Shown here in pieces: positions 27,058 through 34,546 of a stretch of DNA of 64,000 nucleotides (its first letter is position 1; each line of letters starts with the position of its first letter). The position numbers and the translations under genes were made by a program. This DNA is from Glycocaulis alkaliphilus (lineage in GTDB: Bacteria > Pseudomonadota > Alphaproteobacteria > Caulobacterales > Maricaulaceae). The DNA is taken from assembly GCF_004000605.1 (NCBI RefSeq), contig NZ_CP018911.1, forward strand, positions 496,001 to 560,000. Reading direction: 5' to 3'. Below the pieces are notes generated by a model. That model saw only the letters and a program-made list of their open reading frames with translations, was not told the origin of the DNA and ran no database searches.

Positions 27058-28068
27058 TTAGACTTCGGAACCCCTCCGAAACTTACCTTTCAAAGTCTGC
27101 CGATCACGAAGAGCCGCGCGCAACGCGTCAGTCGAAATCTTCACAGCACCGTCGATAATCGCGTCTTTAACCACAGAATCCGCAGCCCGGACCAATTCTC
27201 CTGGGCTTAACCCTGCCAACGCGGGTGACAACGCAGTCCACGACCGGGTATTCAGCCTAAACTTGCCTAGCCGCTTCTCAACAATCGCCCGCGCTGCATC
27301 GGGTTCAGGCAACACATATTCAACAACCTCGTCGAACCGCCGGGCTAGTGCCTCGTCCAAGATTTCGACATGGTTTGTCGCGGCCAGCACAAGGCTATCC
27401 GTGGAGTTCGGCTCCTCCATAAATGAGAGCACCGAGTTTAACACCCGGCGAATTTCGCCTACGTCGTTTGGATCACCCCGGCGCGCGCCGATGGCATCAA
27501 ACTCGTCGAGAAGATAAACGCCCCTGGTCTGCGCGATCTGATTAAACAGAACGCGCATCTTGGCGGCCGTTTCGCCGAAGTACCGGCTGAACAAAGATTC
27601 CAGCCGGACAGTGAACAAAGGCAGCCGTAATTCCCCGGCCAGCGCCAAGGCTGTCATGGTCTTGCCCGTTCCCGGTGGCCCGACAAGAAGCAGATGGGTA
27701 GCAGGTTTCTGCCCGAAATCCCGAAGCGTGGCACGCTCATGTTGTTGGCGCACCACGCGGGCCAAGCGATTCCGCACATCGTCCGCCAGAACCATGTTCG
27801 CCAAGGTTGTCTTGGGATAGGTGCTTTCGACAAGCCCCTGAAGCTCAGCTCGCGGCCGCGCCATCGGGATCGGGGTTTGCCCGCCTATCGGAGAACCTAT
27901 GCGGCGCTGGTCACGGGCCTTCTGTACGAGGCGCTTAAGCTTCTCGGCATCATCTGATTTACCGTCACGTGCCTGTTGCGCAGCAATCTGCATCGCGACG
28001 GACAGAAATTGATCCTCATCGCCTTCGATGTGAGAATTGAGAAGGGCGAAAATGTGCCGCGTTGTCAC
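27058..28068 (-). CDS. ietA: AAA+ ATPase of an IetAS-type system
   Basis: A 336-residue protein with one AAA+ module. Walker A is GPPGTGKT at 130-137, Walker B VYLLDEFD at 184-191, sensor 1 is in LAATNHVEI, and an arginine-finger-like ARRFD follows. The first 90 residues are helical and could bind the partner. The start is GTG with GGAGG seven bases upstream. It is the first gene of a two-gene operon with the subtilase and in the IetAS model would control or deliver substrate to it. The operon starts 178 bases outside the left end of the integrated element. Confidence 0.82.
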   Translation of the reverse strand: MTTRHIFALLNSHIEGDEDQFLSVAMQIAAQQARDGKSDDAEKLKRLVQKARDQRRIGSPIGGQTPIPMARPRAELQGLVESTYPKTTLANMVLADDVRNRLARVVRQQHERATLRDFGQKPATHLLLVGPPGTGKTMTALALAGELRLPLFTVRLESLFSRYFGETAAKMRVLFNQIAQTRGVYLLDEFDAIGARRGDPNDVGEIRRVLNSVLSFMEEPNSTDSLVLAATNHVEILDEALARRFDEVVEYVLPEPDAARAIVEKRLGKFRLNTRSWTALSPALAGLSPGELVRAADSVVKDAIIDGAVKISTDALRAALRDRQTLKGKFRRGSEV

Positions 28069-28245
28069 TCGTTAGCCTCCTCTCGCTCGAAGGTCATTAA
28101 ATTGTAATATGACGACATCGTAACCAGTTCCAAGTTTAAGAACGTTTACCCGAACCGGCGATTTTGCGCCATGGAAAAGAAGCCCGTAACTTCGTGCCTC
28201 TCCCGCCCGAATTTCAAATTCAAAGACTTATTCGGAGAAAGTAAT

Positions 28246-28261
28246 TGGTGGGCCCGGAGGG
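28246..28261. other. attL core of the integrated element
   Basis: TGGTGGGCCCGGAGGG is repeated exactly at 37,124-37,139, where it forms the CCA and acceptor/T-arm end of the tRNA gene. A 16-base match at the two ends of a segment with an integrase next to one of them is the standard mark of tRNA-targeted integration. The bases after the core here differ from the tRNA, so this is the displaced copy. Confidence 0.88.
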
Positions 28262-28287
28262 GCTGGACCTTCCTATACAGAGCAAGG

Positions 28288-28304
28288 GGTTAGCGTGTCT
28301 AACT
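28288..28304. repeat. Left arm-type inverted repeat, candidate integrase site
   Basis: GGTTAG and GTGTCTAAC form an inverted pair 27 bases inside attL. The same GTGTCTAAC occurs at the right end near attR (37,051-37,059) with an inverted partner. Motifs shared by both ends of an integrated element are typical of arm-binding sites for the integrase or excisionase. Confidence 0.55.
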
Positions 28305-28507
28305 AGCTCAAATCCAGCGAAACAACATCAATGCGTTAGCTCTGCAATGGCTAACCATTTCCCCCAGCCTGACAGGCTGGCAAGAAAAACCCCGGCGCGG
28401 GATGGAGAGCCGCAGCGCCAGGGTCAAAACGGATGCAGCAACCAAACAGCAATCCTCAATAATCGCTACACCTTTCCGGCCTTCAAGGCAAGCGCAGGGA
28501 GGGTGTC

Positions 28508-29311
28508 ATGACGGCCTCGCGCGCTTACAGCCCACCCAAACCTTTCTGGCGGCAAATCAGCGAGCTTCGCGAGGCTATTCGCCGCAGCGACATGAACCCT
28601 TCGCACCGCATCGTTGCATTGGAATTGCTGGAGCTGGTCAACGGCAACAAGGGCTTCTCATGGCCATCCGTCGATTGGCTGGCAGAGCAACTTCACCTCT
28701 CGCGCAGCACCGTACTGCGCGCCCTCAAGGAGGTCGAAGGCCGGTTCTTTGAGGTGATCCGTGCGCCCATGAAAGGCCGCGCCGCCGTCAACCAGTATCG
28801 CCCGATCTTTCACCCGGAACCCGCCGAAAAAACGCGCGCCGATCAGGCAAAATCCCGCGATAAATGGTGTCAAAATGACACCAATACCGGCCATTCTGGC
28901 GAGGGAAATAGTGTCACCAGTGACGCGGAAATAGTGTCACCCACGACACCGTATATAGGTAATGAGATATATACACACGCGCGCGAAGGACGTGACACCA
29001 AACCCACGCCCAGCGCTAGGCGGAAGCTCCCACCCGATGATGCGCCGCCCGTTGATCAAGCCGCATGGCGAGCCGATTTCAAGGCGAGGTTCGGTGTCGA
29101 TAAGTTCCGGCAGAAGGCCGCAGGCTGCAAGGTGGCCGGGTCTCGTTTGCTGGCACCCAGCAAGCTAATCGCTATCGAGCTTAACGAGCGCTACCGCCCG
29201 TTCTGGCGAGAGCACGGCTTTACCGGCTTCCTGTCCGAGAACGAACCGGACTGGTTTTGCGAGCTGCCCCCTTCAACGTTCGCAAGAGCTACCAGCAAGG
29301 TTGCTGCGTGA
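28508..29311 (+). CDS. Helix-turn-helix replication-type protein of the element
   Basis: A 267-residue protein whose N-terminal 90 residues form a winged-helix domain (SHRIVALELLELVNG, FSWPSVDWLAEQLHLSRST, VLRALKEVE), as in phage O-type and RepA-like initiators. A hydrophilic linker follows and then a conserved C-terminal segment (FGVDKFRQKAAGCKVAG to EPDWFCELP). The linker-coding DNA holds iteron-like repeats and an AT-rich tract, so the gene probably contains the origin it serves, as lambda O does (inference). It is the first gene after attL and overlaps the HNH gene by one base. Confidence 0.65.
   Translation: MTASRAYSPPKPFWRQISELREAIRRSDMNPSHRIVALELLELVNGNKGFSWPSVDWLAEQLHLSRSTVLRALKEVEGRFFEVIRAPMKGRAAVNQYRPIFHPEPAEKTRADQAKSRDKWCQNDTNTGHSGEGNSVTSDAEIVSPTTPYIGNEIYTHAREGRDTKPTPSARRKLPPDDAPPVDQAAWRADFKARFGVDKFRQKAAGCKVAGSRLLAPSKLIAIELNERYRPFWREHGFTGFLSENEPDWFCELPPSTFARATSKVAA
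28863..28999. other. Putative replication origin with iterons inside the rep-like gene
   Basis: GAAATAGTGTCACC occurs twice, 23 bases apart (28,905-28,918 and 28,928-28,941). Related GTGTCA or TGACACC units are at 28,867-28,872, 28,876-28,882, 28,944-28,950 (CGACACC) and 28,992-28,999. An AT-rich tract (28,951-28,978) lies between the last two. Iterons plus an AT-rich unwinding region within an initiator gene is the phage-lambda-type origin layout. Confidence 0.6.
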
Positions 29312-29646
29312 TGGCTGTCTGGCCGTACTCAACTGCGAACTGGCAGAGGCTTCGGCTTCGCAAGCTGTCCGAACAGCCATTGTGCGAGGTCTGCACAAAG
29401 CTTGGCAGGATCGTGCCTGCCTCTCACGTGGATCATCGCATTGCCATCGCCAAGGGCGGCGAAGCATTCCCACCACTCGAAGGGCTGGCGGCGCTATGCG
29501 CCTCCTGCCACTCGCGCAAGACCAACGCCGAAGATAATCCCCACGCCTTCGGCTTTGGCCCAGCGAAAGGCTGCGACCCAAGCGGCGCTCCGCTGGATGA
29601 TACCCACCCCTGGGGGGCCTCAAATCACGAAAAGCCTTTGGTTTGA
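29311..29646 (+). CDS. HNH endonuclease
   Basis: A 111-residue protein with a zinc-type CEVC pair, the HNH core HVDHRIAIAKGG and a second pair in LCASCHSRKT. HNH proteins next to terminase genes assist DNA cleavage during head packaging in many HK97-type phages and in cf-PICIs. Its ATG overlaps the stop of the preceding gene (TGATG), so it is translationally coupled. Confidence 0.85.
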   Translation: MAVWPYSTANWQRLRLRKLSEQPLCEVCTKLGRIVPASHVDHRIAIAKGGEAFPPLEGLAALCASCHSRKTNAEDNPHAFGFGPAKGCDPSGAPLDDTHPWGASNHEKPLV

Positions 29647-29703
29647 GGACCGGGGGGGAGCTTTTTCACAGAGTTAGTTTCAAAAATGGGAAGGACTGAA
29701 CTG

Positions 29704-30066
29704 ATGAAGACCGAAGAAACCGCTACCAATGAGCTGACCTTGGGCCGGGCGATGGCCGACTACCATCTCGCACACTCGCAGTTCTATGCTGCAAGCCACG
29801 CGCAACAGCCCGGACAGACTGCCGAAGATATCGAAACGGCTTATGAGGCGTTCCGTGCCTCGTTCAAGCGCGCGATCGAGCTGCCGGCGCGAAACCTTGG
29901 CGACCTGAAAGCGAAGCTAAGGCTCTATCTCAGCCACGAAATGGAGTTTCTCGACCCCGAACATACGAAATTCCTTGTTGACCTGATGGCAGACGTTGAC
30001 GGGATTTCCGATCAAGCGAACGCCGTTCGCCGGGAAGCCTACGTTTCGCTGTCAGAGCTGCAATAG
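29704..30066 (+). CDS. Small helical protein before the terminase, unknown
   Basis: 120 residues, predicted to be almost all helix, with no cysteine and no recognised motif. The ATG used follows GGAAGGA at good spacing; an upstream ATG would add six residues. The place between HNH and large terminase is where a small terminase subunit would be expected, but I see no helix-turn-helix or family signature, so that role is only a possibility. It ends ten bases before terL. Confidence 0.55.
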   Translation: MKTEETATNELTLGRAMADYHLAHSQFYAASHAQQPGQTAEDIETAYEAFRASFKRAIELPARNLGDLKAKLRLYLSHEMEFLDPEHTKFLVDLMADVDGISDQANAVRREAYVSLSELQ

Positions 30067-30076
30067 GGGCATTGGC

Positions 30077-31750
30077 ATGGGACGGCGCGGCCCCGGAGCG
30101 ACACCAGCCCCCAAGGATCAGGGGGAGAACGTCTTTCCCCTGTTCGAGGGTAAGCTGACAGCTCCGACGCTGCCCGCTCCGGTTCGGCGCTGGCGTGATG
30201 AGGAAGGGCTTTCGAGAGCGGAACGGGTAATTGCCTTTCTCGAAGACCTGCCCATCACGTCTGGCGCACATGCTGGGCGCAAGATGACCATACGGCCGTG
30301 GCAGCGCGACATTGTGAACGGCATCTACGCAACCGATAGCGACGGCGCGCGTCCGGTGCGAACGGCGGTTGTGTCCATGCCTCGCAAGAACGGAAAGACG
30401 GCGCTTGCTGCCGGTCTGGCACTGGCGCACCTGCTAGGCCCCGAAGCCGAGCCGCGCGGGCAGGTCTATTCTGCCGCCGTGGACCGTGATCAGGCCGCGC
30501 TGATCTACAATGAAATGGTGGCGATGATCAAAGCCGACCCTGAGTTCTCGCGCCGCGTGAACGTGCAGGCTTTCGCCAAACGGATCGAAGACTATGAAAC
30601 CGGCTCGACCTACGCCGCCCTTTCATCGGATGCGCGCAAGGGCCACGGGCTGAACGCCTCTTTCGTGATCTATGACGAGCTGGCCCAGGCGCGTGACCGC
30701 AAGCTGTTCGAGAGCCTCGCAACCAGCATGGGTGCGCGAGCTGAACCGCTTATGGTTGTGATCTCCACCCAAGCCGCTGACGATACGCACTTCCTGTCCG
30801 AGCTGATCGATTACGGTCAGCAGGTACTTTCAGGCGTCACGCAAGACCCCAGCTTTCACCTGACGCTGTACAACGCGCCAGAGGATGCAGACCCTTGGGA
30901 TGAAGCAACGTGGTACGCCTGCAATCCGGCGCTGGACGACTTTCGCAGCCTTGAGGAATTCAGGACGTTCGCGAAGCGCGCGGCGCGCGTTCCCAGCCTC
31001 GAAAGCACGTTCCGCAATCTGTATCTCAACCAGCGCGTTGACGCGGAAGCGCGCTTTATCAACCGCGTTGAATGGGAGAGCTGCGCCACGGTGCCGGATC
31101 GCCGGGCGCTGCGTGGCAAGGCCTGCTTTGGAGGTCTGGACCTTGGCGCTACCCGCGACCTCACAGCGCTTGTTCTGGTGTTTCCAGATGAACAGGGCGG
31201 GTTTGATGTGCTGCCCTATTTCTGGTGTCCCCGCGATCTCTTGCGCGAAAAGGAGGATGCGGAGCGCGTCCCGTACTTCACGTGGGCGAACAAGGGTTTC
31301 ATTGAGGCCACGCCCGGCAAATCGACTGATTACGGGTATGTGGTCCAGCGGCTTGGCGAGCTGGCGCAGGAATTCGATATCAAGAGCATTGCCTATGACC
31401 GCTGGCGCATTGAGGAACTGCGCAGGCAGCTCGACGCGGAAGGCGTGAACTTGCGCCTGACCGAATGGGGGCAGGGCTTCAAGGATATGAGCCCCGCCGT
31501 CGATGCGCTGGAAACTTCGATAATCGACAGCAAGCTTCGCCATGGCGCACACCCCATCCTGACATGGAACGCGTCTAACGCGGTTGTGGACCGGGACGCC
31601 GCAGGGAACCGGAAGCTTTCAAAGGACAAGTCGCGGGAGAAAATCGACGGGCTGGTTGCGCTGGCCATGGCCATTGGCCTGTCACGCCGGGATACCGGCG
31701 AACGCCGTTCGCCTTCCTGCCTGACGGACGGGCCGATCATCCTGATGTAG
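30077..31750 (+). CDS. terL: Phage terminase, large subunit
   Basis: The motor and nuclease that packages DNA into heads. Walker A is SMPRKNGKTAL, Walker B FVIYDELAQ, and the C-terminal nuclease begins at GGLDLGATRDLTAL with further acidic residues downstream. The 557-residue length is normal for the HK97-like type. The N-terminus reads MGRRGPGATPAPK, like the start of P27-type small terminase subunits, before the ATPase begins at about residue 70. It is the only recognised packaging enzyme gene in the element besides HNH. Confidence 0.92.
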   Translation: MGRRGPGATPAPKDQGENVFPLFEGKLTAPTLPAPVRRWRDEEGLSRAERVIAFLEDLPITSGAHAGRKMTIRPWQRDIVNGIYATDSDGARPVRTAVVSMPRKNGKTALAAGLALAHLLGPEAEPRGQVYSAAVDRDQAALIYNEMVAMIKADPEFSRRVNVQAFAKRIEDYETGSTYAALSSDARKGHGLNASFVIYDELAQARDRKLFESLATSMGARAEPLMVVISTQAADDTHFLSELIDYGQQVLSGVTQDPSFHLTLYNAPEDADPWDEATWYACNPALDDFRSLEEFRTFAKRAARVPSLESTFRNLYLNQRVDAEARFINRVEWESCATVPDRRALRGKACFGGLDLGATRDLTALVLVFPDEQGGFDVLPYFWCPRDLLREKEDAERVPYFTWANKGFIEATPGKSTDYGYVVQRLGELAQEFDIKSIAYDRWRIEELRRQLDAEGVNLRLTEWGQGFKDMSPAVDALETSIIDSKLRHGAHPILTWNASNAVVDRDAAGNRKLSKDKSREKIDGLVALAMAIGLSRRDTGERRSPSCLTDGPIILM

Positions 31751-31754
31751 TTTC

Positions 31755-31812
31755 GTACGCATAGCGTACAAAACGCTTGACCGGAGTTTTTCATTCGTGC
31801 AGCGTATGAAAC
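31755..31812. promoter_or_regulatory. Pair of palindromic operator-like sites after terL
   Basis: GTACGCATAGCGTAC (31,755-31,769) is a perfect inverted repeat, and TTTCAT...ATGAAA (31,789-31,811) a second imperfect one; both share TTCGT and GCGTA cores. They fill the 62-base gap before the next gene and are its most likely operator. A TTGACC lies between them, but no well-spaced -10 was found. Confidence 0.5.
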
Positions 31813-32454
31813 ATGGTTCGTAAGATCACCACACCGAAGGCGGTAACCGCACTGTCTCAGGCGCTCAATGTGCCGGAAGGACGCCTTCGCGTGAGCGCGA
31901 TTGAAATGCGCAAGCATAAAGATGAGCTGCTGCCGAGGGGGCCAGCGGGCCGGGGCGCGCCGGAACTTCAACCCTACCACATTGCACGTCTCCTTTTGGC
32001 GGTACTGCTCGACCCAAAAAATCCTCACGATGCACCTGAGAATGTTGCGTATTTTGGCCTTTTGCCATTGTGTGAAATCACCCGTGCCGAAGACGCCCCT
32101 GACTTTTTCGGAGAGCTTGGTTTCGGTATCGGGGCCACGCTTGAGACCGTTTTGGCTAGTGTGCTTTCTGGTATCGGGCGCGAAGAACAGGACTTCTTGT
32201 CAGCGTATCGCGCTGCTGAACGCGATCTCGAAGACAAGCTGAAAGCCCTCCGGCTCGAAGTCCGCTTTTCACACCTCGAAGCAATCTTCACCGCATTTGG
32301 TGTAGAGTATCGCTTCTCAAGATATCCAAGCGAACGTCGCGAACAGGTCGCGGATACCACCGCGATTTTTGAGCCAGTTGAACGCAGCGCTGCCATCGAA
32401 ACAGGTGTTTTCTTTCATTGCGCAGAAGTGTTCGCGGAGGCCCGCGAACAATGA
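31813..32454 (+). CDS. Unknown element protein, possible DNA-binding regulator
   Basis: A 213-residue protein I cannot place firmly. The first 60 residues (TPKAVTALSQALNVPEGRL, then RKHKDELLPRGPAGRGAPEL and HIARLLLAVLL) look like a helix-turn-helix followed by a basic turn. The middle is hydrophobic and the end acidic. It interrupts the packaging genes and is preceded by two palindromes, which suits an autoregulated control protein for the downstream head genes (inference). A 175-base structured gap follows. Confidence 0.5.
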   Translation: MVRKITTPKAVTALSQALNVPEGRLRVSAIEMRKHKDELLPRGPAGRGAPELQPYHIARLLLAVLLDPKNPHDAPENVAYFGLLPLCEITRAEDAPDFFGELGFGIGATLETVLASVLSGIGREEQDFLSAYRAAERDLEDKLKALRLEVRFSHLEAIFTAFGVEYRFSRYPSERREQVADTTAIFEPVERSAAIETGVFFHCAEVFAEAREQ

Positions 32455-32503
32455 CGATCTTCAGTACACCCCACTTTCCTTCAAGCGCGGTGCGGCGCTT
32501 CGA

Positions 32504-32568
32504 GCTGGCCGGGTTGGGGTGTGGCAGGGGCGGGCGACGGTTCCCCTGTCCAGAAGTGCCCGGCCAGC
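32504..32568. other. Nested stem-loop upstream of the capsid gene
   Basis: GCTGGCCGGG and CCCGGCCAGC form a perfect 10-base inverted repeat, with a second CAGGGG / CCCCTG pair inside its loop. It lies in the 175-base gap between the unknown protein and the capsid gene. It could stop or attenuate transcription, stabilise the capsid message, or be part of a packaging site; there is no T-run to make a standard terminator. Confidence 0.5.
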
Positions 32569-32629
32569 ACGTACCAAGCCTAAGCCCGCCGAGAGGCGCG
32601 TTATCCCTTAGATGGAGTTTTTTTCTCTC

Positions 32630-33922
32630 ATGACACTCGCAGAACTTAAAGAGCGGCGCGCCAAGAAAGTGGCAGAGGCCCGCAAGATCAGCACCGACGC
32701 GGGAGCTTCGCCAAGCGATGACGCCCGCAAGCGGTTTGATGAAGTGGAAACGGAAATCCGTTCGCTTGACGAACAGATTACCCGTGAACAGAGGCTGGCC
32801 GAATGGGAGCGCTCTGCCGAGGCCGATCCGGTTTCCGGCTCTGACGGCGATTTCCACAATGCTTGTCAGGCGTTCTCGATTACGCGCGCGGTTGCGGCTC
32901 AGGTGCCTGATCTCGCGCCGTATGTTGACGCCGGGCGCGAGCGTGAAATCTCGCAAGAGCTGGCGCGCCGCTCCAACCGGTCGGTGAACGGCATTCTGGC
33001 CCCGATGGCCGTGTTTCAGGAAAAGCGGGTGCTCACCAGCACCACACCGGCTGGCGGGCCGGGATCGAATATCATCCCGACCCAGCAAGGCGAGTTCATC
33101 GACATTCTGCGCGCGCGCCTGCTGGTACAGCAACGCGGCGCACGTGTCCTGTCTGGCCTGTCCGGCAATCTGGACCTGCCCAAGCTGAAAGCGTCCGCTA
33201 CGGCGGGCTGGGTAGCGGAGAACACCGCTCTCACGCCGAGCGATCACGAATTCACCAAGGTGCAGATGACACCAAAGCATGTCGGCGCACTGACAGAATT
33301 CTCGCGCAATATGCTGCTGCAATCGTCACCCGATATCGAACAGCTCATTCGCGCCGATTTCGCGTCTGTGCTGGCCGAAGCGGTGGACGCCGCCGCCATT
33401 CAGGGCGGCGGTTCAAACGAGCCGAACGGTATCCTAGAAACGGCCGGGATCGGTACGGTTGACTTCTCTACGCCGGGCTGGGCTGCCGTTCTCGAATTCA
33501 TCGAGAAAATCGCAACCGCGAACGCCGATGCCGGTGCCATGGGCTGGGCAACCAACCCGAGCGTGGTGCGCCTGCTGCGCTCTACCTTGAAGGTGCCCAC
33601 CGACGCCGGTGCGGGCTTCTTGATGGACGGGCCAGGCGAACTGGCCGGTTATGCCCTTTCGTCCAGCACTATCGTTCCGAACAATCTCAGCGATGGCGGC
33701 GACCCCGAAGAGCTGGACCGTTCGGCGCTGATATTCGGCAACTGGTCTGACCTTCTGGTTGGCTACTGGTCCGCGTTCGAAATTCTGGTGAACCCGTACG
33801 AGAGCACGGCCTACAAGAAGGGCAATGTTCAGGTGCGCGGCATGATCACTTGCGACGTAGCAGTGCGCCATGCCGAGAGCTTCGTTGCCGCCACCAATAT
33901 CGACACGGCGCAAGGCGGCTAG
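32630..33922 (+). CDS. HK97-family major capsid protein
   Basis: A 430-residue capsid protein. The first 100 residues are a charged coiled-coil delta domain (LAELKERRAKKVAEARKI, DEVETEIRSLDEQI) that scaffolds assembly and is normally removed by the protease encoded next. The rest carries family features such as GWVAENTALTPSD, VGALTEFSRNML and the conserved ALIFGNWSDLLVGYW near the C-terminus. An upstream ATG would add six residues without a better ribosome site. Confidence 0.92.
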   Translation: MTLAELKERRAKKVAEARKISTDAGASPSDDARKRFDEVETEIRSLDEQITREQRLAEWERSAEADPVSGSDGDFHNACQAFSITRAVAAQVPDLAPYVDAGREREISQELARRSNRSVNGILAPMAVFQEKRVLTSTTPAGGPGSNIIPTQQGEFIDILRARLLVQQRGARVLSGLSGNLDLPKLKASATAGWVAENTALTPSDHEFTKVQMTPKHVGALTEFSRNMLLQSSPDIEQLIRADFASVLAEAVDAAAIQGGGSNEPNGILETAGIGTVDFSTPGWAAVLEFIEKIATANADAGAMGWATNPSVVRLLRSTLKVPTDAGAGFLMDGPGELAGYALSSSTIVPNNLSDGGDPEELDRSALIFGNWSDLLVGYWSAFEILVNPYESTAYKKGNVQVRGMITCDVAVRHAESFVAATNIDTAQGG

Positions 33923-33925
33923 GCC

Positions 33926-34546
33926 ATGAACAGCACGCTTCGCCCCCGCATCATCATGCCCCCAGCCTCTCTGGTTGGCGGGCTGTCACGCGAACGCCGT
34001 TCGCGCGGTATTGGCGGGGGCGATGCCGTCGCTGAGACACGCGCCGTTCCGCTGGAATATCGCGCCAAAGGACGCCGCCTTGAAGGCTATGCGGCGTTGT
34101 TCGATACGCCTGCCGAAATTGGCGACTTCACCGAAGTGGTGAAGCCGGGTGCCTTCCGGGCAGCGCTAGAAGCCAATGATATTCTGGCGCTGTCAGACCA
34201 TGACCCCAACCGCCTGCTGGCCCGTACAAGGTCTAAAACCCTGCGTCTTGCCGAAGACAGCCGGGGCTTGGCCTTCGATTTCGATCTGCCTGATACCCAG
34301 CTTGGCAGAGACGTTCTCGCCCTAGCTGAACGCGGCGATCTGGGCGGCATGTCGTTCGGCTTCAATGTGAAGCACGGCGGCGACACATGGGAAGGTCGCA
34401 AGCGGTCACTCATTGCGGTTGATCTTCGCGAAATCAGCGTCGTTTCGGCTTTCCCGGCCTATGACGGCACCGTCATCAGCGCCCGTTCTCGCGGCGAAGC
34501 CAGCCCGCTTGATCTGCGCGTTCGCCTGATGGAGCTAGGCCAATGA
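33926..34546 (+). CDS. HK97-family prohead protease (S78)
   Basis: Cleaves the capsid delta domain during head maturation. The 206-residue protein shows EGYAALFD, the catalytic His in LSDHDPNRLLART and the Ser in GGMSFGFNV, followed by REISVVSAFPAYDG. It begins three bases after the capsid stop and overlaps the portal gene by four bases. In most phages this gene precedes the capsid gene; here it follows. Confidence 0.92.
   Translation: MNSTLRPRIIMPPASLVGGLSRERRSRGIGGGDAVAETRAVPLEYRAKGRRLEGYAALFDTPAEIGDFTEVVKPGAFRAALEANDILALSDHDPNRLLARTRSKTLRLAEDSRGLAFDFDLPDTQLGRDVLALAERGDLGGMSFGFNVKHGGDTWEGRKRSLIAVDLREISVVSAFPAYDGTVISARSRGEASPLDLRVRLMELGQ

Larger units (their letters stand above)
28069..28507. 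other. Intergenic stretch: ietA promoter region, left attachment site and left element arm
   Basis: No gene is seen in these 439 bases. The left 177 are AT-richer than the rest and must hold the ietAS promoter, although no clear hexamer pair could be fixed. The 16-bp att core follows at 28,246-28,261. Inside the element come inverted GGTTAG / CTAAC repeats at 28,288-28,304 and again at 28,335-28,356, then a featureless leader to the replication gene. Confidence 0.6.

Noticed and set aside
24459-28068. ietAS as cargo of the integrated element
   Set aside because: Both genes lie outside the attL core, and no further copy of the 16-base core was found near galU.
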